DNA from: Woeseiaceae bacterium
GTDB lineage: Bacteria > Pseudomonadota > Gammaproteobacteria > Steroidobacterales > Woeseiaceae
Assembly (NCBI GenBank): GCA_028279985.1
Contig: JANQMR010000026.1
Location: 37,929-101,928 of the forward strand
Reading direction: 5' to 3'
DNA length: 64,000 nucleotides
In this document: positions 53,266 through 61,080 of the stretch, in pieces
How the letters are laid out: each line of letters opens with the position of its first letter
Position numbering within the stretch: the stretch's first letter is position 1
Program-made: the position numbers and the translations under genes
The notes under the pieces: model-generated
Told to the model about the DNA's origin: nothing
Seen by the model: the letters and a program-made list of their open reading frames with translations, nothing else
The model's database searches: none

Positions 53266-54069
53266 ATGGGCTTCATGGCCGGCAAAAAAGCGTTGATCGT
53301 CGGCGTCGCGAGCGATCGTTCGATCGCAACGGGCATCGCCGAGGCCTTCGCGCGCGAAGGCGCCGAACTCGCATTCACCTACCAGAACGACAAGCTAGAG
53401 CGCCGGGTCGTCAAGCTCGCCGAAAGACTGGGCCAGAACAGCGAGCTCTGTTTCCCCTGCGACGTCGCCAGCGATGCCGAAATCGCCGCGGTTTTCGAAC
53501 AACTAGGCAAGTCATCCTGGGACGGACTCGACGTACTGGTACATTCGGTCGGTTTCGCGCCGCGCGACCAACTCGAAGGCGGCTTCGCCGAAGCCGTCAC
53601 CCGCGAAGGCTTCGCCATTGCCCACGACATCTCGAGTTACAGCCTGGCTGCACTGACCAAGGCCGCGCTACCGATGATGCAGGACCGCCAGGCCGCGGTG
53701 CTCGCCCTGACCTACAACGCGGCCGTCCGCGTCGTACCCAACTACAACGTCATGGGCCTCGCGAAGGCGAGCCTCGAGTCCTGCGTGCGCTTCCTGGCCG
53801 CCGATCTCGGTCCCCAGGGTATCCGCGTCAACTGCATCTCCGCCGGCCCGGTGAAAACCCTGGCTGCCGCGGGTATCGGCGGTTTCCGCAAAATGCTCGC
53901 TTACGCGGAAAAAGCCGCGCCGCTGAAACGCACGGTCACGATCGAGGAAATCGGCAACGCGGCCGCGTTCCTGTGTTCGGATCTTGCCAGCGGCATCACC
54001 GGCGAAACCACCTTCGTCGATGCGGGTTCCAACATCATGGCGATGACCTTCGACGAAGATAGCGGGTAG
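53266..54069 (+). CDS. fabI: Enoyl-[acyl-carrier-protein] reductase FabI
   Basis: 267 residues, reducing the enoyl-ACP double bond at the end of each fatty-acid elongation cycle. ATG 53266 is preceded by AAGGGGA at a good distance. SDR fold with the FabI-specific cofactor motif [18 protein letters not shown] (Gly-x5-Ser-x2-Gly type), [28 protein letters not shown] and the catalytic YNVMGLAK with Tyr near 159 and Lys at +7. Downstream, a perfect 32-bp-stem hairpin begins 50 nt after the stop. It is convergent with the symporter gene. Confidence 0.96.
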   Translation: MGFMAGKKALIVGVASDRSIATGIAEAFAREGAELAFTYQNDKLERRVVKLAERLGQNSELCFPCDVASDAEIAAVFEQLGKSSWDGLDVLVHSVGFAPRDQLEGGFAEAVTREGFAIAHDISSYSLAALTKAALPMMQDRQAAVLALTYNAAVRVVPNYNVMGLAKASLESCVRFLAADLGPQGIRVNCISAGPVKTLAAAGIGGFRKMLAYAEKAAPLKRTVTIEEIGNAAAFLCSDLASGITGETTFVDAGSNIMAMTFDEDSG

Positions 54070-54118
54070 AGATTTGGTGGCCGTCGAGGCTGGCGTGGTG
54101 TCTTGGGGTTAGTCGCAA

Positions 54119-54205
54119 GGCTAGTGGGTGATGGGAGGTCCTTAGTGGAATGACTCCCTTCGGTCCGTTTTATTTCCACTAAGGACCTCCCATCACCCAC
54201 TAGCC
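54119..54205 (+). repeat. Hairpin element 1: 32-bp perfect stem, 23-nt loop
   Basis: Left arm 54119-54150 and right arm 54174-54205 are exact reverse complements over 32 bp; the left arm starts GGCTAGTGGGTGATGGG and ends GGTCCTTAGTGGAA. The loop, 54151-54173, starts TGACTCCCTTCGG and ends TCCGTTTTAT. It begins 50 nt after the fabI stop. No T-tract follows the right arm. The loop is the exact reverse complement of the loop of element 2. The strand given is the fabI sense strand. Confidence 0.97.
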
Positions 54206-54264
54206 CTAAACATTGCAGGTAGCTTCTTTTTGGGCTCCACGCCTCGTCACGCCTTGACTAGGTC

Positions 54265-54359
54265 GGCCTTGGCGGAGGGTGGGGTGGTCCTATAGGGGAA
54301 ATAAAACGGACCGAAGGGAGTCATTCCCCTATAGGACCACCCCACCCTCCGCCAAGGCC
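54265..54359 (-). repeat. Hairpin element 2: 36-bp perfect stem, same 23-nt loop inverted
   Basis: Left arm 54265-54300 and right arm 54324-54359 are exact reverse complements over 36 bp. The left arm starts GGCCTTGGCGGAGGGTGG and ends GGTCCTATAGGGGAA; only its inner ~18 bp resemble element 1. The loop 54301-54323 (ATAAAACGGACCG...GTCA) is the reverse complement of the element 1 loop with no mismatch. It ends 35 nt short of the symporter stop codon, so on that gene's sense (minus) strand the loop reads exactly as element 1 reads for fabI. Confidence 0.97.
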
Positions 54360-54393
54360 AGCAACGTATCCACCCCCCCAACACACAGACACG

Positions 54394-55692
54394 TCAACCT
54401 TTGTCCACCGCAACGCGAGTCCCCTCCCCCTGCAACCGCGCCACAATCGTCGCACAACAACAATCCCCCCAAACATTCACACTAGTCCGCGCCATATCCA
54501 ACACCCGATCGAACACCAGCAACACCCCCAGCGCCTCGATCGGCAACCCAATCGCCGTCAATATCACCGCGATCGCCACCAACGACGCCGACGGAACGCC
54601 GGCAACCCCGATCGACGTCAGCAGGGCAATCGCAACGATCGCGAACTGCACGCCGAAAGTGAGCTCCAAACCGTAAGCCTGGGCGATGAACATCGCCGCC
54701 GCGCATTCGTAAAGCGCGGTGCCGTTCATGTTCACGGTGGCGCCCAGCGGCAGGACGAAGCTCGAGACCTTGTTCGATACGCCGACCCGGGTTTCGACCG
54801 CGTCCATCGTGACCGGCAGCGTCGCGGACGACGAGGCGGTGGAAAAAGCCGTCAACATGGGCTGCGCGCAGGCCTTGATCGTTTTCAGGGGATTCACGCC
54901 GCCCACCAGCCGCAACAGCACCGGCATCGTGACGAAGGCATGTACTGCGAGGGCGGCGATCACGACGATCGCAAACACGGCCAGCGGGCCGGTGGCCTTG
55001 TAGCCGGCCTTGGCGATGACCGCCGCGACGAGCCCGAACACGCCGATCGGGGCAAACTTCATGATCCACTCGGTCATGCGCATCATGACGTGGAACACGC
55101 CGTTCCAGAACGCGTACAGGGGCTCGGCGTACTGGTTGTCGAGCCGGGTCATGAAAAAGCCGAACAGGATTGCAAAAAAGATGATGCCGAGCATCTGCCC
55201 TTCGACCGCCGCCGCGACGATGTTGGGCGGCACCATGCGCAGGAATATCTCCGCCACGTCGCCGACGCCCCGCCCGCCGACCGTTTGCTCGAGATCCTCG
55301 ACATCGGCCTCGAGCGCCAGCAGCTCCCGCGCCGGCTCGCCGTCGACGTAGCCGGGGCCGACGGCGTTGACGATCACCAGTCCGACCATGATCGCCGCGA
55401 GCGTGGTCGAGGCGTAGAACAGCAGCGTCTTGCCGCCCAGCGCGCCGAGATTGCCGCCGCCGCCGATACCGGCGACGCCGACGATGATCGAGGACATGAT
55501 CAGCGGGACGATGATCATCTTCAGCGCGTTCAGAAACAGGGTACCGATGTAGTCGAAGATCGACAGGTACTGAACGCCGAACAGCGTCGGCTCGACGCCG
55601 GTCGCCGCGCGTGTTTCGAAGATGACGCCGCCGATCACGGCCGCCAATACGATCGCGATCAGGATCTGCCAGTGCAGCTCGATCTTCGGCAC
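54394..55692 (-). CDS. Dicarboxylate/amino acid:cation symporter (DAACS family)
   Basis: 432 residues from GTG 55692. Sodium- or proton-coupled uptake of glutamate/aspartate or C4-dicarboxylates at the inner membrane. Signature segments: the serine-rich reentrant loop TAFSTASSSATLPVTM, the NMNGTALYECAAAMFIAQ motif in helix 7, and the PSASLVAIAVILTAIGLP loop near the C-terminus, as in GltP/GltPh/DctA. The LIVPLIMSSIIVGVAGI stretch is the helix 3 region. Which substrate it carries cannot be told. It is convergent with fabI, with hairpin element 2 starting 35 nt after its stop. Confidence 0.93.
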   Translation of the reverse strand: MPKIELHWQILIAIVLAAVIGGVIFETRAATGVEPTLFGVQYLSIFDYIGTLFLNALKMIIVPLIMSSIIVGVAGIGGGGNLGALGGKTLLFYASTTLAAIMVGLVIVNAVGPGYVDGEPARELLALEADVEDLEQTVGGRGVGDVAEIFLRMVPPNIVAAAVEGQMLGIIFFAILFGFFMTRLDNQYAEPLYAFWNGVFHVMMRMTEWIMKFAPIGVFGLVAAVIAKAGYKATGPLAVFAIVVIAALAVHAFVTMPVLLRLVGGVNPLKTIKACAQPMLTAFSTASSSATLPVTMDAVETRVGVSNKVSSFVLPLGATVNMNGTALYECAAAMFIAQAYGLELTFGVQFAIVAIALLTSIGVAGVPSASLVAIAVILTAIGLPIEALGVLLVFDRVLDMARTSVNVWGDCCCATIVARLQGEGTRVAVDKG

Positions 55693-55737
55693 GAATCTCC
55701 CCCTACCGCTGCGGCGGTTCCCCAGGTTCTCGCGACC

Positions 55738-57636
55738 TTACTGGAACAGGTCCTGCGCGGCCAGCAGGTCCTGGTTGACGACCACGTTGGCGTCCTCGCG
55801 CAGGGCGCGCACGAAAGCGATGTAGTCGCCCTGCCCCGACTGTTGCGCCAGCAACTGCTTGCCGGCATCGCGTTCGGCGAGCGGGATGGACTCCGGCCTG
55901 CCCGGCAACACGGCATCGAGGCGGTAGATCGAATATCCGCCCGCCGCATTGCGCACCTGGCCGGTGACCGGCGCACCGATCGCCGGCTTGGGAGCGGCGA
56001 AAACCTCGAACAAAAGCGACTGATCGATCTGCGGATCCTGGCGGCCCACCAACCTCGGTTCGGAAACCGCCGCCCCGGACGCTTCGGCAACGGCGGCGAA
56101 GTCCTCACCGGCCTCGACGGCCGCGACGATCTGCGCGGCGCGCTCGGCAAGCAGCGCTTCAGCCTGCTCGGCAAGGAGCGCGGCTTCGATCCGGTCGCGC
56201 ACGTCGTCCAGCGGCTGCCGCGTTGCCGGCGTGTGTCCCGTCACCCGGAAGATGGCGGAAGTGTCGACGTCCAGCTCGACGATATCGGTGACCGCGCCTT
56301 CCATCAGGACCCGGTCGAGAAAGATCGCGTCGATGGCCGCCTGATTGCTGCCGAAGGGGCCGGCATCGATACGCGTGATGCCGCTTGCGGTTTCCACGGG
56401 CAATCCCGTCGCTTCGGCAATCGTCCGTATGTCGTCGGTGTCGAACAGCGCGTCGGACACCGCTCGCTCGAGGTCGCGAAACGTATCCTCGGCTTCCCGG
56501 TCCCGAAGCTCGGCGAGCAGCTCACCGCGCACCTGGTCCAGCGGCAACGATCCCTGCCCGACGACATCGTCGAGCCGAACGATATGAAAACCGAACTCGG
56601 TCTCGACCGGCCCCCGCAATTCGCCCGGCTGCATCGAAAAAACCGCGCTGCCGAGCGCTTCCGTCGAAAACTGTGAGCGGGTCAGCACACCCAGATCGCC
56701 GCCGTCGCCTGCCGTGCCGCCGTCCTCGGAGAACTCCGCGGCCAGGGTTTCGAACGACTCGCCCGCCTCGATTCTCGCGAGGAGCTCGCGCGTCTTTGCT
56801 TCCGCGGCTTCCGCGTCGTCGCCGGCGAGGATCAGGATATGCCTGGCCTGACGCCGTTCGTCCTGCTCGAAACGGTACTTCTGGTCTTCGTAATACTCGG
56901 CCAGCGCCTGCTCGCCGATTTCGACGGCCGCCGCGATGTCCGCGCGCCGGATGGCAATGAACTCGATGTCGGCGGATTCCGGGAGCTGATACAGCGTCGG
57001 GTTGGCGTCGTAATACTCGGCGATCATCGTCTCGTCAACTTCGATCTCGTCGCTCACGGCCTCCTGGCCCAGCTCGGCGACGCTGACCACGCGTTGCTCG
57101 GCGACCAGATTCAGGTAGCGCCGGTACTCGGCCGGCGTTACCAGCGCCGAGGCGCCGATCGCAAGCTGAAGCTGCTGCTCGCGCAGCGTCTGCCGTTGCG
57201 CGGCCTCGTAACGCGCCGCGTCCAGCCCGTTCGCCGCGAGTACCTCGTGGTAAGTCGCCAGGTCGAAAACGCCGTCCACCTGGAAGTCGGGCGTCCGCTG
57301 GATGTAATCCGTGAGCTGCCGGTTGCCGATCCGGTAACCGGCATCGTCGAGGTAGTTTCTGAGCAACTGCTCGTGGATCAGGTTCTCGAGCACGGCGCGC
57401 CGGACCTGCAGGCGCAGCGTGTCGCCGAGCTCCGCAAGCTGCGGATTCTGCTGCAACTGCCTGCGATAGGCCTGCTCGAAGTACCCGGCGCCGATCTTCT
57501 CGCCGTCAACCTTGGCGGCGTAACTCGATCCGACGAAGCCGGGCGTGACGCCGACGAAAACGAAGGTCAGGGCAATCAGGCCGAGAATCGCAAGTGCAAT
57601 CCAGCCTGTGAACTTTTCGCGAATATCCTGGAGCAT
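55738..57636 (-). CDS. ppiD: Peptidyl-prolyl isomerase / periplasmic chaperone PpiD
   Basis: 632 residues. An N-terminal membrane anchor (WIALAILGLIALTFVFVGVTPGF), a SurA_N-like chaperone region (KVDGEKIGAGYFEQAYRRQLQQNPQLAEL) and a parvulin domain around residues 265-365 (QARHILILAGDDAEAAEAKT, AAEFSEDGGTAGDGGDLGVL, PVETEFGFHIVRLDDVV). It helps folding of proteins leaving the Sec translocon. Located downstream of tenA and upstream of the symporter gene on the same strand, with gaps of 65 and 45 bp. Confidence 0.94.
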   Translation of the reverse strand: MLQDIREKFTGWIALAILGLIALTFVFVGVTPGFVGSSYAAKVDGEKIGAGYFEQAYRRQLQQNPQLAELGDTLRLQVRRAVLENLIHEQLLRNYLDDAGYRIGNRQLTDYIQRTPDFQVDGVFDLATYHEVLAANGLDAARYEAAQRQTLREQQLQLAIGASALVTPAEYRRYLNLVAEQRVVSVAELGQEAVSDEIEVDETMIAEYYDANPTLYQLPESADIEFIAIRRADIAAAVEIGEQALAEYYEDQKYRFEQDERRQARHILILAGDDAEAAEAKTRELLARIEAGESFETLAAEFSEDGGTAGDGGDLGVLTRSQFSTEALGSAVFSMQPGELRGPVETEFGFHIVRLDDVVGQGSLPLDQVRGELLAELRDREAEDTFRDLERAVSDALFDTDDIRTIAEATGLPVETASGITRIDAGPFGSNQAAIDAIFLDRVLMEGAVTDIVELDVDTSAIFRVTGHTPATRQPLDDVRDRIEAALLAEQAEALLAERAAQIVAAVEAGEDFAAVAEASGAAVSEPRLVGRQDPQIDQSLLFEVFAAPKPAIGAPVTGQVRNAAGGYSIYRLDAVLPGRPESIPLAERDAGKQLLAQQSGQGDYIAFVRALREDANVVVNQDLLAAQDLFQ

Positions 57637-57701
57637 GGGAAGGAATCATCAGGTTTGGGCCGTGGGTCGAAAGGACCCGGAACGAGGCGAGGCATTCTAT
57701 C

Positions 57702-58415
57702 TCAAGACGCCCCCCGGTTGGAGCGGGCGGCGAATCGCGGCCGGTTCCCCGCCGGCGTGGGCCAGGCACGCAGGTTCCATGCGCTGTCCCAGAACATCCA
57801 TTCGAGCAAACTGCTCTTGGCGAAGGCGGCCTGCATCAGTCCTAGTTCCGCCGCGCCGGCCCTATCCGCAAGACGATCGGCCAGCTTGCAGGCGGCATCC
57901 ACCGCCGCATCGAAGTCGGCCCCCGCATAGGTCTCGATCCAGGCACGGTATGGGTTGTCGGCGTCTGCCTGGGCATGGATTGCCTGTCCCACGTCGCGGT
58001 AGATCCAGAAGCATGGGAGCAGCGCGGCCACGGCCTCGGCCACGCCGCAGGTCGCCGCTTTGGCGACGAGGAAACTGACGTAGTGCTCGCAGACGGGCGT
58101 CGGGGGCGTCGCCGCGAAACGGTCGGGATTGACGCCGTAGAGACCTAGATAGTGCTCGTGGAGCTCGCGCTCGACCGCGATCGCGCCGGCCGCAGACTGT
58201 GCAAGCTGGCATACCCCGGCCGCGTCCGGCGCGCGTGCTGCCGCAAGCGCGAGGGCGCGGGCAAAGCCTTCGAGATAATGCGCATCCTGAATGATGTAGT
58301 GACGGAAGACATCGCGGGCGAGCGTGCCGTCGGCAAGCGCACGATTGAACGGCATGGCACGGATTACGGCGCAGAGCTCGGCGTTTTCGGTAAGCACACG
58401 TTCGGTGAAGGTCAT
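57702..58415 (-). CDS. tenA: Thiaminase II / aminopyrimidine aminohydrolase TenA
   Basis: 237 residues. TenA salvages the pyrimidine part of degraded thiamin. The all-helical family is recognised by FRHYIIQDAHYLEGFARAL, ERELHEHYLGLYGV, the catalytic-Cys segment AALLPCFWIYRDVG (Cys near 138), NPYRAWIETYAGADF and KSSLLEWMFWDSAW with the conserved Glu. Overlaps the thiD stop by 4 bp and is the last gene of the riboswitch-controlled operon. Confidence 0.93.
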   Translation of the reverse strand: MTFTERVLTENAELCAVIRAMPFNRALADGTLARDVFRHYIIQDAHYLEGFARALALAAARAPDAAGVCQLAQSAAGAIAVERELHEHYLGLYGVNPDRFAATPPTPVCEHYVSFLVAKAATCGVAEAVAALLPCFWIYRDVGQAIHAQADADNPYRAWIETYAGADFDAAVDAACKLADRLADRAGAAELGLMQAAFAKSSLLEWMFWDSAWNLRAWPTPAGNRPRFAARSNRGAS

Positions 58416-59218
58416 GGTCTTGTCTCGTCGAAAGGATGACAGTGATGCGTAGGTCCGTGGCCATGACCGACGTCGAGCCGACCGGCGGCGGCGATCGCGG
58501 CGGCCGTGTACGCTTTGGCGCGGCCGGCGGCCTCGGTCAGCGACCGGCCGTGACCTAGCTGACAGGCGAGTGCGGCCGACAGCGTACAGCCGGTTCCGTG
58601 GGTGTTGTGCGTGTCGTGTCGCGGTCCGTCCAAGCGGTCTATGCCGCCCGGATGGGCCAGCACGTCAGGGCTGTCGCCGCCCGCCAGATGTCCCCCTTTG
58701 AGGAGCGCGACCCTGGCGCCGAGCGCTCGCAGGCGCGCCGCGTCTTCCAGCATCCCGCCAACGTCGCGCGCGGGTGCGCTGCCCAGCAGATCGGCCGCTT
58801 CGGGCAGATTCGGGGTGATCACCGCGGCCATCGGCAACAGCCGGTCGCGCAGCGCCGCCACCGCCTCCGGCGCGAGCAGCCGGTCGCCGCTCCTGGCGAC
58901 CATCACCGGGTCCAGGACGATCGGGGCGGCAAGGCCCTCGAGCGCCTCGGCCACCGCCGCGACAATCTCGGCGGTACCGAGCATGCCGATCTTCACCGCG
59001 TCGATGCGGATGTCGTCGCGGATTGCCGCAATCTGGGCGCGGACCACCTCGGCCGGCACGATCTCTACCCCACGCACCGCTTGCGTATTCTGTACCGTGA
59101 GCGCGGTGATCGCCGCCATGGCGTAACCGCCGTTCGCACCGATCGCCTTGATATCGGCCTGAATGCCGGCGCCGCCCGAAGGGTCGGAGCCGGCGATGGA
59201 AAGAATGTTGGGAATCAT
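58412..59218 (-). CDS. thiD: Hydroxymethylpyrimidine/phosphomethylpyrimidine kinase
   Basis: 268 residues from ATG 59218, chosen because it overlaps the thiE stop by 4 bp; ATG 59230 adds four residues. Phosphorylates HMP twice for thiamin synthesis. Ribokinase-like fold: ILSIAGSDPSGGAGIQADIKAI, TALTVQNTQAVRGVEIVPAE, LDPVMVARSGDRLL, TPNLPEAADLLG, LLKGGHL and THGTGCTLSAALACQLGHG with the catalytic Cys/Asp region. Works with TenA (upstream substrate) and ThiE. Confidence 0.96.
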   Translation of the reverse strand: MIPNILSIAGSDPSGGAGIQADIKAIGANGGYAMAAITALTVQNTQAVRGVEIVPAEVVRAQIAAIRDDIRIDAVKIGMLGTAEIVAAVAEALEGLAAPIVLDPVMVARSGDRLLAPEAVAALRDRLLPMAAVITPNLPEAADLLGSAPARDVGGMLEDAARLRALGARVALLKGGHLAGGDSPDVLAHPGGIDRLDGPRHDTHNTHGTGCTLSAALACQLGHGRSLTEAAGRAKAYTAAAIAAAGRLDVGHGHGPTHHCHPFDETRP

Positions 59219-59826
59219 CGCTGCGTCCATTCCGCAACCAGCGCCCGGGTGGCCGCCTCGGGATCGGGCGCGCGAACCACCGCGGAGACGACCGCAAGCC
59301 CCACAGCGCCGGCCTGCCTGAGCGCATCTGCGTCGCCCGGGCCGAGGCCGCCGATGGCAATCGCCGGCAAAGGCGCGCGGGCAACGATCCGCGCCAGCCC
59401 ATCGAAGCCGATGGGCTGGCCGTGGTCGGGCTTGGAGGCGGTCGCGCGAACCGGGCCTACGCCGATGTAATCCACGCCGTCCGGCACGGCTGCGCTTTGC
59501 GCCGGCGTCCCCACCGAGACGCCCAGGAGTTTCTCAGGCCCCAACCGGGCACGCGCGGCGGCGGGGTCGCCGTCGCCCTGCCCGACGTGCAGCCCATCGG
59601 CATCGCTACCGACGGCGACCGCCAATCGGTCGTTGACGATGAGCTTCACGCCCAGCGGGCGCAGCTCGGCCAAGAGCACTTTCGCCAAGGCGAGGCAATC
59701 GGCATCGCTGGCCGTCTTGTCGCGTAGCTGCACCGCCCAGGCGCCGCCGCGGGCGGCCGCGCGGGCCTGTTCGACCACCGGCAGGGGCGCATCCGGGTCG
59801 GTGACGACGTACACCGCGCCCGTCAT
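59215..59826 (-). CDS. thiE: Thiamine-phosphate synthase
   Basis: 203 residues. Joins HMP-PP and HET-P to thiamin phosphate. TIM-barrel signatures: AVQLRDKTASDADCL, LIVNDRLAVAVGSDADGLHVGQGD, LGVSVGTPAQSAA, VDYIGVGPVRATASKPDH and PAIAIGGLGPGDADAL. Overlaps thiM and thiD by 4 bp each. ThiC and ThiG are not in the window, so the operon is a salvage set. Confidence 0.96.
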   Translation of the reverse strand: MTGAVYVVTDPDAPLPVVEQARAAARGGAWAVQLRDKTASDADCLALAKVLLAELRPLGVKLIVNDRLAVAVGSDADGLHVGQGDGDPAAARARLGPEKLLGVSVGTPAQSAAVPDGVDYIGVGPVRATASKPDHGQPIGFDGLARIVARAPLPAIAIGGLGPGDADALRQAGAVGLAVVSAVVRAPDPEAATRALVAEWTQR

Positions 59827-60611
59827 GTCGCGCTGATCCGCGCACCGGCGTCCAGCGCGTCGGGCGTCTGGTCGTGCAGCGCATCCAGGAAGGCGGGTTG
59901 GAAGCTGCCGGGGCCCTGCGCCGTAGTCGCGGCGGTCTCGCCAGCGAGTCCGTAGCTCGCCAGCGCCGCGACCGTGGCCTCGAGCGGAGGCTGGTCAACG
60001 CAAAACGCGGCGATTACCCCATTGAGCGAGCAACCCATTGCCGTCACCCGGGCCATCAGCGGATGGCCATTGGCCACACAATAGCCGTCCGCCCCGTCGG
60101 TAACGTAGTCGACCGCGCCCGATGCCGCGACGACGCCGCCCGTTTCGCGTGCGAGGCCCTGCGCCGCATCCATCGCAGCGTCGACGCCGTCGCCGCCATC
60201 GACGCCGCGGGCCGCGCTCGGCCGCCCCGCGAGTGCGAGGATTTCCGAGGCATTGCCGCGGATTACCGTTGGACGCAGCGCGATCAGGCGACGGGACAGC
60301 TGCTGCCGGAACGGCGTCGCGCCGACGCCTACCGGATCCAGCACCCAAGGACGCCCTGCGTCATTCATCACCTCGGCGGCGTCGATCATCGCTGCACCCC
60401 AGGCGTCATCGGCGGTGCCGATATTGACCGTCAGCGCCTGTGCGAGACCTGCGAAGTCGCTCACCTCCTCGCGCGCATGGACCATGGCAGGCGATGCGCC
60501 GATGGCCAGCAGCACATTCGCCATCGGGTTCATTGCGACAAAATTGGTGATGTTGTGGACGAGCGGCGCTGCCGTCCGCATCTGCTGCAGGCTTTGTCCC
60601 GGGTTGCTCAT
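59823..60611 (-). CDS. thiM: Hydroxyethylthiazole kinase
   Basis: 262 residues from ATG 60611, preceded by GGGGAGGAAA. Phosphorylates the thiazole alcohol for thiamin salvage. Family motifs: PLVHNITNFVAMNPMANVLLAIGASPAM, VLDPVGVGATPFR, VIRGNASEILALAG, ASGAVDYVTDG and VTAMGCSLNGVIAAF with the catalytic Cys. First gene of thiM-thiE-thiD-tenA, with a TPP riboswitch in its leader. Confidence 0.96.
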   Translation of the reverse strand: MSNPGQSLQQMRTAAPLVHNITNFVAMNPMANVLLAIGASPAMVHAREEVSDFAGLAQALTVNIGTADDAWGAAMIDAAEVMNDAGRPWVLDPVGVGATPFRQQLSRRLIALRPTVIRGNASEILALAGRPSAARGVDGGDGVDAAMDAAQGLARETGGVVAASGAVDYVTDGADGYCVANGHPLMARVTAMGCSLNGVIAAFCVDQPPLEATVAALASYGLAGETAATTAQGPGSFQPAFLDALHDQTPDALDAGARISAT

Positions 60612-60693
60612 TTTCCTCCCCTTTTCGGCGCGGGTTCGGCGCGGGGAGAAGCGATGCGCGCGAAGAGACAAGCAATCCGATGTTCAGCGCACC

Positions 60694-60778
60694 GCGGACT
60701 CCCTACGCCAGTATGATCCGGTTCAGGTTCTAAGGGTGCTTCTCAGCCTGCGCCAAACGCGCAAACGCCCCTGTCCGT
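60694..60778 (-). promoter_or_regulatory. TPP riboswitch (THI element) of the thiM operon
   Basis: On the minus strand the conserved segments are in order: GGACAGGGGC at the 5' side, CTGAGA, ACCCTTAGAACCTGA, CCGGATCATACTGGCGTAG, GGGAGTCC closing the first stem (GGAC 60773-60776 with GTCC 60696-60699). This is the textbook TPP aptamer. It ends about 85 nt before the thiM start, room for an expression platform. Binding of thiamin diphosphate is expected to lower expression. Confidence 0.95.
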
Positions 60779-61080
60779 AGCGGTTGGAGGTTACGTAGTC
60801 AGCTTGGGGGTGTCAATTGCGGCACATATTCTGTGACGCTGATCGGACGGCGAGATAAGGAAAGACTAACGATGCAAGCGTGCGCAGCCGGCTTTCCGGT
60901 CCACTTTTGCCCTGTTTGATCCACGTGAATCCAGCGATTTCGTGTGGGCTGCAATTTGGGCATGGCAGATCCGGATCGCTTCAGCCTAAAAGTAAGTATT
61001 TGTCCCCATATTGGGGGCACCTGAACAGTGCAACGATCGACCGGATCGTGGCCTAGACAAAGGAGGAGGAGGACAGGTCG
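60779..61080. other. Divergent intergenic region, thi operon / P-type ATPase
   Basis: About 300 bp between the riboswitch and the ATPase gene, expected to hold promoters in both directions. I see no gene. CCCCA-TAT-TGGGG at 61004-61016 is a short palindrome that may be an operator for the ATPase. A purine-rich AAAGGAGGAGG stretch at 61060-61072 precedes GTG 61081 as the ribosome-binding site. Confidence 0.45.

Noticed and set aside
54119..54359. The two hairpins as ordinary intrinsic terminators, as insertion-sequence ends, or as attC sites.
   Set aside because: Stems are too long and perfect and lack a T-tract; there is no transposase, integrase or target duplication nearby; and the attC consensus is absent.
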